NCBI GenBank assembly: GCA_016793465.1 | Contig: JAEUJW010000101.1 | Span: 62,001 to 126,000, forward strand | Direction of reading: 5' to 3' | DNA from: Myxococcales bacterium | GTDB lineage: Bacteria; Myxococcota; Polyangia; Nannocystales; Nannocystaceae | DNA: 64,000 nucleotides | In this document: positions 29,564 through 36,743 of the stretch, piece after piece | Numbering within the stretch: position 1 is the stretch's first letter | Layout: the number at the start of each line of letters is the position of its first letter | Made by a program: the position numbers and the translations under genes | The notes under the pieces: generated by a model | Database searches by the model: none | The model's input: the letters and a program-made list of their open reading frames with translations, nothing else | Told to the model about the DNA's origin: nothing

Positions 29564-29987
29564 ATGCACCTGCTCGCCAACATCGACGTCGACGACCTCC
29601 CCGGCGCGATCGCCTTCTACACCCGGGCCTTCGACCTCACCGTCGCCCGCCGCTTCGGCGCCGACGGCGTCGAGCTCCACGGCGCCGGCACGCCGATCTT
29701 CCTGCTGCGCAAGTCCGCCGGCACCCCCGCAGCGACGACCACCACCGCCACCCGCGACTACCACCGCCACCCGCGACTACCACCGCCACTGGACCCCGGT
29801 CCACCTCGACTTCGTGGTCGACGACGTCGACGCCGTCACCAGCAGGGCCGTCGAAGCCGGCGCCACCCTCGAGTCCCCGCCCACCTCGCACGCCTGGGGC
29901 CGCATCGCCACGCTCGCCGACCCCTTCGGCCACGGCCTCTGCGTCCTGCAATTATTAAATCGCGGCTACGACGAGATCGCCTCCTGA
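29564..29987 (+). pseudogene. VOC-family (glyoxalase/bleomycin-resistance-like) gene frameshifted by a 19-bp tandem duplication
   Basis: From ATG 29564 the frame encodes a VOC beta-alpha-beta fold start (HLLANIDVDDLPGAIAFYTRAF..GVELHGAGTPIFLLRKS), but at 29744-29789 a 19-bp unit (ACCGCCACCCGCGACTACC) occurs 2.4 times. Because 19 is not a multiple of 3, the second half (WTPVHLDFVVDDVDAV..LADPFGHGLCVLQ) lies in another frame, ending at TGA 29985-29987. Removing one unit restores a continuous protein of about 134 residues. It may be a recent inactivation, a slippage-switchable gene or an assembly error. Confidence 0.85.
29744..29789. repeat. 19-bp tandem repeat, 2.4 units
   Basis: Exact units at 29744-29762 and 29763-29781 followed by 8 further bases of the unit (29782-29789). 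It causes the frame break in the VOC gene. Confidence 0.95.
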
Positions 29988-30016
29988 CCCCGCGCTCTCC
30001 AAAACGCCGCCCCGAA

Positions 30017-30101
30017 CGGTAGGTTGAGGAATCGAACCCCCAGGATCTCCCTGCCACCCTCGCCCTCCAAGCGAGTCGTTACCCCTGTAACGGAACCCAC
30101 C
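30017..30101 (-). tRNA. tRNA-Ser(GGA), noncanonical 8/4-type cloverleaf, copy 1
   Basis: An 85-nt gene. Acceptor GGTGGGTT pairs with AACCTACC over 8 bp (one G-U), discriminator G, no encoded CCA. CC is followed by a 6-bp D stem (CGTTAC/GTAACG) with a 4-nt AGGG loop. Anticodon stem CTCGC/GCGAG with loop TTGGAGG gives anticodon GGA (30066-30068). A variable arm CAGG-GAGAT-CCTG and a T arm of only 4 bp (GGGG/CCTC) with loop TTCGATT follow. The long variable arm and G73 suit SerRS. A canonical 7/5 fold would need a G49-A65 mismatch. Confidence 0.8.
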
Positions 30102-30164
30102 AACCGTCTCCCAACGGTCCTTTAATTATTTTAATGAATAATTGGATCAAACATCGGCTCCGAA

Positions 30165-30249
30165 CGGTAGGTTGAGGAATCGAACCCCCAGGATCTCCCT
30201 GCCACACTTGGCTTCGAGGCAAGCTGTTACCCCTGTAACGGAACCCACC
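30165..30249 (-). tRNA. tRNA-Ser(CGA), noncanonical 8/4-type cloverleaf, copy 2
   Basis: An 85-nt gene nearly identical to copies 1 and 3 outside the anticodon arm. Acceptor GGTGGGTT/AACCTACC, 5-bp D stem GTTAC/GTAAC with AGGG loop, anticodon loop CTCGAAG giving CGA (30214-30216), variable arm CAGG/CCTG and a 4-bp T stem. The innermost anticodon-stem pair is C-C, unlike copy 1. The CGA anticodon reads UCG. No 3' CCA is encoded. Confidence 0.8.
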
Positions 30250-30340
30250 AGATTGTCGCGCACCATTCGCCGCTCGCCCGCCTCCTTCCCCGAGACCCCC
30301 CGCGAGGCCCCGTGAGCACGCACTGCTCCACGAAAATAAA

Positions 30341-30425
30341 CGGTAGGTTGAGGAATCGAACCCCCAGGATCTCCCTGCCACGCTTGGCTTCGAAGCAAGC
30401 TGTTACCCCTGTAACGGAACCTACC
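30341..30425 (-). tRNA. tRNA-Ser(CGA), noncanonical 8/4-type cloverleaf, copy 3
   Basis: An 85-nt gene with a perfect 8-bp acceptor GGTAGGTT/AACCTACC, two-nucleotide CC linker, 5-bp D stem GTTAC/GTAAC with 4-nt loop AGGG, anticodon arm GCTTGC/CCAAGC with a C-C inner mismatch, loop TTCGAAG and anticodon CGA (30390-30392). Variable arm CAGG-GAGAT-CCTG, T stem GGGG/CCTC, discriminator G. This copy is the strongest case for the 8/4 fold because all eight acceptor pairs are Watson-Crick. Confidence 0.8.
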
Positions 30426-30520
30426 AGTCGTCTCGCCTCATTTTAATAATGACCTCGCGTATGAGCACACCGCCCCCGCGGCGCGCACGGCCTCCTGTCT
30501 GCGTCTGTCTGCGTTGCGAG

Positions 30521-30607
30521 CGGAGGAGAGAGGGATCGAACCTCCAAGGGCATTACACCCACCCATACTCAAGACGGGTGCCGTCGCCGGCCTTCGGCTG
30601 CTCCTCC
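30521..30607 (-). tRNA. tRNA-Ser(TGA)
   Basis: An 87-nt gene with 7-bp acceptor GGAGGAG/CTCCTCC, D stem GCCG/CGGC, anticodon stem CCCGT/ATGGG and loop CTTGAGT (anticodon TGA), variable arm GGGT-GTAAT-GCCC, T arm GGAGG-TTCGATC-CCTCT, discriminator G. Position 8, almost always U, is C here. It is otherwise a standard class II serine tRNA, with CCA not encoded. Confidence 0.88.
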
Positions 30608-30622
30608 GAATATGTAGATGAG

Positions 30623-30709
30623 CGGAACGGGCGAGATTCGAACTCGCGATGGCATCACACCACTGCCTGTTCTCCAAACAGGTGCCATGGACCGCTAGGC
30701 GACCGTTCC
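30623..30709 (-). tRNA. tRNA-Ser(GGA), canonical
   Basis: An 87-nt class II tRNA: acceptor GGAACGG/CCGTTCC, U8 present, D arm GCCTAGCGGT.., anticodon stem CCTGT/ACAGG with loop TTGGAGA (anticodon GGA at 30673-30675), long variable arm, T arm GCGAG-TTCGAAT-CTCGC, discriminator G. It shares its anticodon with noncanonical copy 1. Only three nucleotides separate it from the upstream Ser(GCT) gene. Confidence 0.95.
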
Positions 30710-30712
30710 AGA

Positions 30713-30799
30713 CGGAGGGAGCGCGGATCGAACGCGCGCAGGTCGTGAGACCCGTCCACGGGTTAGCACCCCGGAGCCTTACCCCTCGGCCACCCCTCC
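30713..30799 (-). tRNA. tRNA-Ser(GCT)
   Basis: An 87-nt class II tRNA: acceptor GGAGGGG/TCCCTCC with one G-U, U8, D arm GGCCGAGGGGTAAGGC, anticodon loop GTGCTAA (anticodon GCT at 30765-30767) on a 4-bp GC stem with a C-U outer mismatch, variable arm GGTC-TCAC-GACC, T arm GCGCG-TTCGATC-CGCGC. It is the first gene of the minus-strand serine tRNA run. Confidence 0.93.
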
Positions 30800-31200
30800 A
30801 GAACTCCGCACGGACGACCCACCCGGGGCCGTGGCGCCGCTCGCAGGCCCTCAGCCCCGCGAACTCGACCACCGCCGCGGACGGCCGTAAAGCGAGCTCA
30901 CGAACTGGAGCGTGACGAGCCGACGCCCGACGAACTGGACGAGGAGCGGCGCGCCTGGGACAGGCCGACGGTCTCGACTCGAGCAGTGTGGTTGGCGTTC
31001 ATGATGGGAAGCTTCTTACCACCCACCCGCGCAGCTCGTCAAGCCGATATCCACCGAGTTTGATAATTTTTGTCGCTACCCACTGCGAGCATTCCACGGG
31101 TTCGGGCGCGCGCGCGAATGTCTGCACATTGCCGGCGCGCCGGGCCCCGCGGCCGCCCGCCGTTGCGTCCCCGCGGCCGAGGTGCGACGCTCCTCCCTCG
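30800..31200. other. Intergenic region between the tRNA run and the lysyl oxidase gene
   Basis: 400 bp without a supported gene. It must contain the minus-strand promoter of the tRNA run and the plus-strand promoter of the lysyl oxidase gene. AT-rich stretches occur near 31010-31080 (including GATAATTTTTG), but I could not fix clear -35/-10 pairs. A short open stretch near 30895-31065 has no start codon or family resemblance. Confidence 0.5.
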
Positions 31201-33075
31201 ATGCGCGTTCTCGTCGTCCTCTCACGGCCGGCCCTCGCCGCGGCCTGCACGCTCGCGCTGCCCGCCTGCCCGCCGACCGCGCCGATCGACGAGACCACCT
31301 CCACCGGCACGTCCTCCGCCTCGACCTCTCCGCCCCCCCCGACCTCCTCGACCTCCGCCGCCCCCACGACGACCACCACCGGCACGACCGGCGGCGAGCC
31401 CGACACCACCTCGCCCACCACCAACCCCGACGCCCTCCCGCCCGCGCCGACGCTCGTCAGCCCGGCCGACGGCGCCGTCGACGTCCCGCTCGTCACCGAC
31501 CTGTGCTGGGACCTCGTCATGGACCCCGACGGCGAGCCGCTGCGCTACCGCGTGTTCGTCGACGACCTCGAGCTCACCAAGGGCGTGCTCGACCCGCTGC
31601 CCGGCCACGAGGGCCCCTGCGTCGGCCCGCTCGACTTCACCTACGAGCGCACCTACACCTGGCGGGTCGAGGCCTTCGAGCTCGACGACCCCGCCCGCAC
31701 CTCGCCCCCGAGCCCGACGTGGAGCTTCTCGACCGTCGGCGACGGCATGGCCCGCACCGTGTTCTTCGACGACTTCGACGCCGACCTCGGCTGGCAGATC
31801 GCCGGCGACGCCGGCACAGGCGCGTGGGTCCGCGGCGAGCCGGTCCCCGCCGACAAGGACGCCGTGCGCACCCAGCCCGGCGCCTGCCTCGGCGGCGCCT
31901 CCTGCTACTTCACCGGCCAGAACCCCGACGGCGTCGCCGCCATGGCCGACGTCAGCGGCGGCGCCACGACCCTCACCTCGCCGCCGTTCGACCTCGGCGG
32001 CGCCGGTGCGGCCACCGTCCAGCTCGGCCGCTTCTTCTACAAGTCGGTCGTCGACCCCGGGCCGCGCCTGACGGTCGAGCTGCTGGTGCCGAAGGACGGC
32101 GCCACCGACGAGTACGACAGCTTCCAGCTCGAGCAGCTCGCCGCCGCCACCGCCGCCGACCCCGAGAACCTGTGGCTCCCGCGCGAGTACACGATCTGCG
32201 ACGCCCCCCTGCGCGACGGCTCGCGCCTGCGGATCTCCGCCGCCGATCTGAGCGGGGGGATCCTCGAGGCCGCGATCGACTCGGTCAAGGTCCGCGCCTT
32301 CGACGACGTGTCAGTGTGCGGCATCGGACAGGGCAGCGCCTGCGACCCGGACAGCGGTCCGGCCGCCTGTCCCGGCGATCTCCTGTGCTGCTCGCAGGGC
32401 ACGATCAACGAGGGGATCTACCGCTGCAGCACCCCGGTCCCCGGCCTCGTGTACGGCGACCCGACGCCGGGCCCGGACGCGCCCGGCAACGGACCCATGG
32501 GCTGTGACGCCCCGGACCTGATCGTCGACACCAGCCTGCTCTATCCCATCTTCCACACCATCGAGGTCACCAACAACACCTGCGAGTACTACGAGGGCTG
32601 CGTCGGCGGCCTCGGCGCCCGCGACCTCATGCTGTTCACCACCGCCGTGCCCAACATCGGCTCGGCCGACCTCGTCATGGGCGTCCCGGCCAACCACCCC
32701 GAGCTCTTCCACTACAGCGCCTGCCACGACCACTACCACTTCGACGAGTTCGCCCGCTACGAGCTGCTGTCCGCCGACGACGTGGTGGCCGCCACCGGCC
32801 ACAAACAGGCCTTCTGCATGCTCGACACCACCAGCTGGGCCTGGCCGAACCCGCTGCCGGTGTTCACGTGCGCCAACCAGGGCATCAGCCGCGGCTTCTC
32901 CGACCACTACGAGTCCGGCCTGCCATGCCAGTGGATCGATGTCACGGGGGTATCCCCCGGGGACTACATCCTGCGCATCACGCTCAACCAGCCGCGCCGC
33001 GACTCCGCGCTCCCCCTGCTCAACGAGCGCGACTACGCCAACAACACGCTCGACACGCCCGTGACCATCCCGTGA
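31201..33075 (+). CDS. Lysyl oxidase-family lipoprotein
   Basis: A 624-residue lipoprotein. Signal and lipobox (LALPAC) are followed by a Thr/Ser/Pro-rich linker, an Fn3/Ig-like domain (about 80-180), a beta-rich, jelly-roll-like region (about 190-370), a Cys-rich patch, and a C-terminal lysyl oxidase domain (about 440-624). The copper site is CHDHYHF with H509, H511 and H513, followed by GHKQAFCMLD and CQWIDVTGVSPGDYILRI. Animal LOX oxidises peptidyl lysine and builds a Lys-Tyr quinone cofactor. Bacterial members are rare, with unknown targets; matrix or envelope cross-linking is inference. Confidence 0.9.
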   Translation: MRVLVVLSRPALAAACTLALPACPPTAPIDETTSTGTSSASTSPPPPTSSTSAAPTTTTTGTTGGEPDTTSPTTNPDALPPAPTLVSPADGAVDVPLVTDLCWDLVMDPDGEPLRYRVFVDDLELTKGVLDPLPGHEGPCVGPLDFTYERTYTWRVEAFELDDPARTSPPSPTWSFSTVGDGMARTVFFDDFDADLGWQIAGDAGTGAWVRGEPVPADKDAVRTQPGACLGGASCYFTGQNPDGVAAMADVSGGATTLTSPPFDLGGAGAATVQLGRFFYKSVVDPGPRLTVELLVPKDGATDEYDSFQLEQLAAATAADPENLWLPREYTICDAPLRDGSRLRISAADLSGGILEAAIDSVKVRAFDDVSVCGIGQGSACDPDSGPAACPGDLLCCSQGTINEGIYRCSTPVPGLVYGDPTPGPDAPGNGPMGCDAPDLIVDTSLLYPIFHTIEVTNNTCEYYEGCVGGLGARDLMLFTTAVPNIGSADLVMGVPANHPELFHYSACHDHYHFDEFARYELLSADDVVAATGHKQAFCMLDTTSWAWPNPLPVFTCANQGISRGFSDHYESGLPCQWIDVTGVSPGDYILRITLNQPRRDSALPLLNERDYANNTLDTPVTIP

Positions 33076-33102
33076 GTCCCCGGGCGTCCGCGCCCTGAGT
33101 TT

Positions 33103-33137
33103 GTGGACCCCCGTGGCCGGGCCCTGTTACATTGCGG
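33103..33137 (+). promoter_or_regulatory. Duplicated upstream block, copy 1
   Basis: GTGGACCCCCGTGGCCGG followed by GCCCTGTTACATTGCGG is conserved with only a few changes before the paralogous gene at 34955. TACATT (33128-33133) could be a -10 with GGACCC about 17 bp upstream. It is a promoter candidate, retained across the duplication. Confidence 0.5.
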
Positions 33138-33159
33138 TCCGACTAGTTCGGAGGTGCAC

Positions 33160-34785
33160 ATGTTGTTCGAAAAGCGTTTTCTTGGCCTCGGTGGCGCGTT
33201 CTTCTCCACGGTCCTGCTCGCGTGCGGTGACAGCGGCTCCAGCACGACTGGCACCACCCTGACATCCACCGTCGGGACCACCTCGGCCGGCCCGACCTCC
33301 GACCCCAGCTCGGATCCCGCGACCGACACCTCCGCCGCGCCGACCACCGGCGGCGGCATGAGCAACAGCAACAGCAACGCCACCACCGACGCCGAGAGCA
33401 CCAGCACCGGCGCGGTCGACACCGGCATCGGCGAGGTCAGCACCAGCGAGAGCTCGACCACCCAGGGCGTCGACGACAGCACCTCGACGTCGAGCTCGAG
33501 CGAGGACACCGGCGCGATCAAGTTCGACGTCATGCCGGAGACCAGCGGCAGCACCGGCGAGCCGCCCCCGCCGATGGTCGGCTCGTGCCGCCCCTCGGAG
33601 ATCCACGGCGCCGCCGGCGGCTTCCCCAAGTACACCGACCCGCTCTACGCGCCGTTCCTCGACAAGAAGATCGCGATCGTCACCACCAACTCGCAGGAGT
33701 TCCCCAACGACCACGTCCTGCACATCGTCGACATCAGCGGCGACCCGCCGCCGCCGGCCCTCAACTACGCCGCGCCGAAGTACCGCAACCCCAACTGGAA
33801 GGCCGGCAACATCGGCAAGGTGTTCGGCCTCACGCTCGACTCGGCCGGCAACATCTACCTCGCCGCCTCCTCGGTGTGGTCGTTTAGCCCGACGCCGGGC
33901 AAGATCCGCAAGATCGACGCCGTCACCGGCGCCATCACCGACTTCGCGACCTTGCCGAACAACGGCCCCGCGTTCGGCAACATCAACTACGACTGCGTCA
34001 GCGAGACCATCTACGTCAGCTCCCACGAGGACGGCCGCATCTGGCAGCTCGACATGAACGGCCAGGTCGTCAGCACCTACCGCCACAGCGACAAGACCGT
34101 CACCATGGGCATGCCGAACGACCCGGGCGAGCCCAACGGCGCGTTCACCCCGCTCGGCGACACCCGCGTGTGGGCCGTGCAGTCGCACGCCGGCCGCCTC
34201 TACTACAGCGTGTGGAAGGAGGACACCGGCCGCCAGAACGGCGCCGCGTCCAACGAGATCTGGTCGGTCGCCTACATCGACGAGAAGGGCGTGGTCGACC
34301 CGGCCACCGCCAAGAAGGAGTTCGAGCCGCCGAACAACCAGGGCGCCACCTTCTCCAACCCGGTGTCCGACCTCAGCTTCGCCGCCACCGGCTGGATGCT
34401 GATCTCCCAGCGCACGATGTACCAGGACAACGGCACGACCGCCCACCAGTCGTACACCTACGAGTATCAGTTCGACATCCCGACCCAGACCTGGGTGCCC
34501 AAGGGCATGACCTACGTCGTCGGCGAGCTGCCCGGCAGCGCCGCCGGCGGCGTCGACCACGACTTCGAGGAGAACGGCTACGTGTGGATGACCGGCGACG
34601 CCCTCGACTTCTACACGCCGCTGGTGGTCTACGGCCTGCAGGGCACCCCGCACGGCGGCGGCACCTACATGATCAGCACGCTCATCGACATGGACGACGA
34701 GCTCAACGACCAGGACAAGACCGAGCAAGGCGACGTCGAGCTGCCGATCCCCGGCGACGCCAACCCGGTGCCCCCGCCGCAGTGA
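33160..34785 (+). CDS. Beta-propeller-type lipoprotein, paralogue 1
   Basis: A 541-residue lipoprotein from ATG 33160 (GGAGG five bases upstream; an earlier GTG at 33103 lacks support). Lipobox LLACG, then about 110 residues of Ser/Thr/Asp/Asn-rich linker, then a propeller-like domain with repeats such as GLTLDSAGNIYLA, GAITDFATLPNNG and CVSETIYVSSHEDGRIWQLD, reminiscent of SMP-30/NHL strands. It ends in a Pro-rich tail (PVPPPQ). No catalytic motif is evident. The next gene is a close paralogue; only the linker differs markedly. Confidence 0.75.
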   Translation: MLFEKRFLGLGGAFFSTVLLACGDSGSSTTGTTLTSTVGTTSAGPTSDPSSDPATDTSAAPTTGGGMSNSNSNATTDAESTSTGAVDTGIGEVSTSESSTTQGVDDSTSTSSSSEDTGAIKFDVMPETSGSTGEPPPPMVGSCRPSEIHGAAGGFPKYTDPLYAPFLDKKIAIVTTNSQEFPNDHVLHIVDISGDPPPPALNYAAPKYRNPNWKAGNIGKVFGLTLDSAGNIYLAASSVWSFSPTPGKIRKIDAVTGAITDFATLPNNGPAFGNINYDCVSETIYVSSHEDGRIWQLDMNGQVVSTYRHSDKTVTMGMPNDPGEPNGAFTPLGDTRVWAVQSHAGRLYYSVWKEDTGRQNGAASNEIWSVAYIDEKGVVDPATAKKEFEPPNNQGATFSNPVSDLSFAATGWMLISQRTMYQDNGTTAHQSYTYEYQFDIPTQTWVPKGMTYVVGELPGSAAGGVDHDFEENGYVWMTGDALDFYTPLVVYGLQGTPHGGGTYMISTLIDMDDELNDQDKTEQGDVELPIPGDANPVPPPQ

Positions 34786-34813
34786 GCCGCCCTCCGGCGC
34801 CGCGCCAGGACCC

Positions 34814-34847
34814 GGCCCCCGCCACGACGTCAGCGTCGGCGGGGGCC
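34814..34847 (+). terminator. GC-rich hairpin after paralogue 1
   Basis: GGCCCCCGCC (34814-34823) and GGCGGGGGCC (34838-34847) flank an inner CGACG/CGTCG stem. There is no strong U tract. It probably insulates the two paralogous transcription units. Confidence 0.6.
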
Positions 34848-34894
34848 GCCTCGTTCGTCCGCCACGCCCCCGTGAGTCCGCCCCCGCGCGCCCC

Positions 34895-34930
34895 GTGGAC
34901 CCCCGCGGCCGCGCCCTGATACATTGCAGG
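34895..34930 (+). promoter_or_regulatory. Duplicated upstream block, copy 2
   Basis: GTGGACCCCCGCGGCCGC then GCCCTGATACATTGCAGG matches the block before the first paralogue, keeping the TACATT hexamer. It lies 25 bp upstream of the start codon. Confidence 0.5.
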
Positions 34931-34954
34931 GCCAACTATCTTCGGAGGTGCAAC

Positions 34955-36562
34955 ATGTTGCTCGTTGACCGGTCCCTCGCTCTCGGCGGCGTCCTCTTCA
35001 CCACGGCCCTGCTCGCCTGCGGCGACAGCGGCACGGCCACCACGGACGCGTCCACCACCAACGCCACGCCCGCGGGCCCGACCTCCGACCCGAGCTCCGA
35101 GCCCGGCACCGACACCGGCGTCGCCCCGACGTCCGGCGGCGGCGGCAGCATGAGCAACAGCAACGGCGACGACAGCACCAGCACCGGCGTCGCCTCGGGC
35201 GCCACCGACACCGCCGGCGAGGTCAGCACCGCCGGCGAGGTCAGCACCGTCGGCGTCGACGACACCGGCACCACCGACGTCGACGACACCGGCATCAAGT
35301 TCGACGTCATGCCCGACTCGACCAGCACCACCGGCGACCCGCCCCCGCCGATGGACGGCTCGTGCCGCCCCTCGGAGATCTATGGCGCCGCCGGCGGCTT
35401 CCCCAAGTACACCGACCCGCTCTACGCGCCGTTCCTCGACAAGAAGATCGCCGTCGTCACCACCAACTCGCAGGAGTTCCCCAACGACCACGTCCTGCAC
35501 ATCGTCGACATCAGCGGCGACCCGCCCCAGCCCTCGCTCAACCACGCCGCGCCGAAGTACCGCAACCCCAACTGGAAGGCCGCGGGCCTCGGCAAGATCT
35601 ACGGCCTCACGCTCGACTCGGACGGCAACATATACGTCGCCGCCACCACCGTGTACGGCAACGGCCCCACGCCGGGCAAGATCCGCCGCATCGACGCCAT
35701 GACCGGCGCCATCACCGACTTCGCGACCTTGCCGAACAACGGCCCCGCGTTCGGCAACATCAACTACGACTGCATCAGCCAGACGATCTACGTCAGCTCC
35801 CACGAGGACGGCCGCATCTACCAGCTCGACATGATGGGCCAGGTCAAGAGCACCTACCGCCACAGCGACAAGACCGTCACCATGGGCCCCGCCGCCGACC
35901 CCGGCGAGCCCAACGGCGCGTTCACCCCGCTCGGCGACACCCGCGTGTGGGCCGTGCAGTCGCACGCCGGCCGCCTCTACTACAGCGTGTGGAAGGAGGA
36001 CACCGGCCGGCAGAACGGCGGCGCGTCCAACGAGATCTGGTCGGTCGCCTACGTCGACGAGGGCGGCGTGGTCGACCCCGCCACCGCCAAGAAGGAGTTC
36101 GACCCGCCTAACAACCAGGGCTCGCAGTTCTCCAACCCGGTGTCGGACCTCAGCTTCGCCGCCACCGGCTGGATGCTGATCTCCCAGCGCACCATGTTCA
36201 GCGACAACGGCTCGACCGCCCACCAGTCGTACACCTACGAGTACCAGTTCAACGTCAACAACCAGACCTGGGAGCCCAAGGGCATGACCTACGTCGTCGG
36301 CGAGCTGCCCGGCAGCGCCGCCGGCGGCGTCGACCACGACTTCGAGGAGAACGGCTACGTGTGGATGACCGGCGACGCCCTCGACTTCTACACCCCCGAC
36401 GTCGTCTACGGCCTGCAGGGCACCCCGCACGGCGGCGGCACCTACAAGATCAGCACCGTGATCGACATGGACGACGAGCTGTTCGACCAGGACAAGACCG
36501 AGCAAGGCGACGTCGAGCTGCCGATCCCCGGCGACGCCACGCCGGTGCCCCCGCCGCAGTGA
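34955..36562 (+). CDS. Beta-propeller-type lipoprotein, paralogue 2
   Basis: A 535-residue lipoprotein from ATG 34955 with GGAGG six bases upstream. Lipobox LLACG, a Thr/Asp/Gly-rich linker with several TAGEVST repeats, then the same propeller-like domain as its neighbour (DGSCRPSEIYGAAGGFPKY onward), with near-identical stretches to the Pro-rich tail. Function unknown; it is probably surface or periplasmic. The conserved domain with divergent linker suggests purifying selection or conversion on the fold and relaxed selection on the stalk. A strong hairpin terminator follows. Confidence 0.75.
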   Translation: MLLVDRSLALGGVLFTTALLACGDSGTATTDASTTNATPAGPTSDPSSEPGTDTGVAPTSGGGGSMSNSNGDDSTSTGVASGATDTAGEVSTAGEVSTVGVDDTGTTDVDDTGIKFDVMPDSTSTTGDPPPPMDGSCRPSEIYGAAGGFPKYTDPLYAPFLDKKIAVVTTNSQEFPNDHVLHIVDISGDPPQPSLNHAAPKYRNPNWKAAGLGKIYGLTLDSDGNIYVAATTVYGNGPTPGKIRRIDAMTGAITDFATLPNNGPAFGNINYDCISQTIYVSSHEDGRIYQLDMMGQVKSTYRHSDKTVTMGPAADPGEPNGAFTPLGDTRVWAVQSHAGRLYYSVWKEDTGRQNGGASNEIWSVAYVDEGGVVDPATAKKEFDPPNNQGSQFSNPVSDLSFAATGWMLISQRTMFSDNGSTAHQSYTYEYQFNVNNQTWEPKGMTYVVGELPGSAAGGVDHDFEENGYVWMTGDALDFYTPDVVYGLQGTPHGGGTYKISTVIDMDDELFDQDKTEQGDVELPIPGDATPVPPPQ

Positions 36563-36582
36563 GCCCCACGACGAGCGATACA

Positions 36583-36626
36583 CGCGAAGGCCGCCGCGCG
36601 ACCGAGGTCGCGCGGGGGCCTTCGCG
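36583..36626. terminator. Bidirectional intrinsic terminator
   Basis: CGCGAAGGCC (36583-36592) pairs with GGCCTTCGCG (36617-36626), with inner GCGCGACC/GGTCGCGC. It lies between convergent lipoprotein genes and is followed by the AT-rich TTATTAAA at 36641. Confidence 0.85.
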
Positions 36627-36743
36627 CGTAGCGACTTCAATTATTAAAATCTTCGGACTGCCAGGCCCTCCGGATCCGCCACGACGGCGCGGACCTACCC
36701 CCGCGCCGGCGCACCCGCGGACCCGGAGGGCCGTGGCCCGCGG

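Noticed and set aside
30017..30425. Reading the three noncanonical tRNAs as tRNASec
   Set aside because: Anticodons are GGA or CGA rather than TCA, and the acceptor plus T stem total 12 pairs rather than 13. No selA/selB gene is seen in the window.
30880..31066. Small coding region downstream of the tRNA run
   Set aside because: It has no start codon in a suitable place, no ribosome site and no family resemblance.
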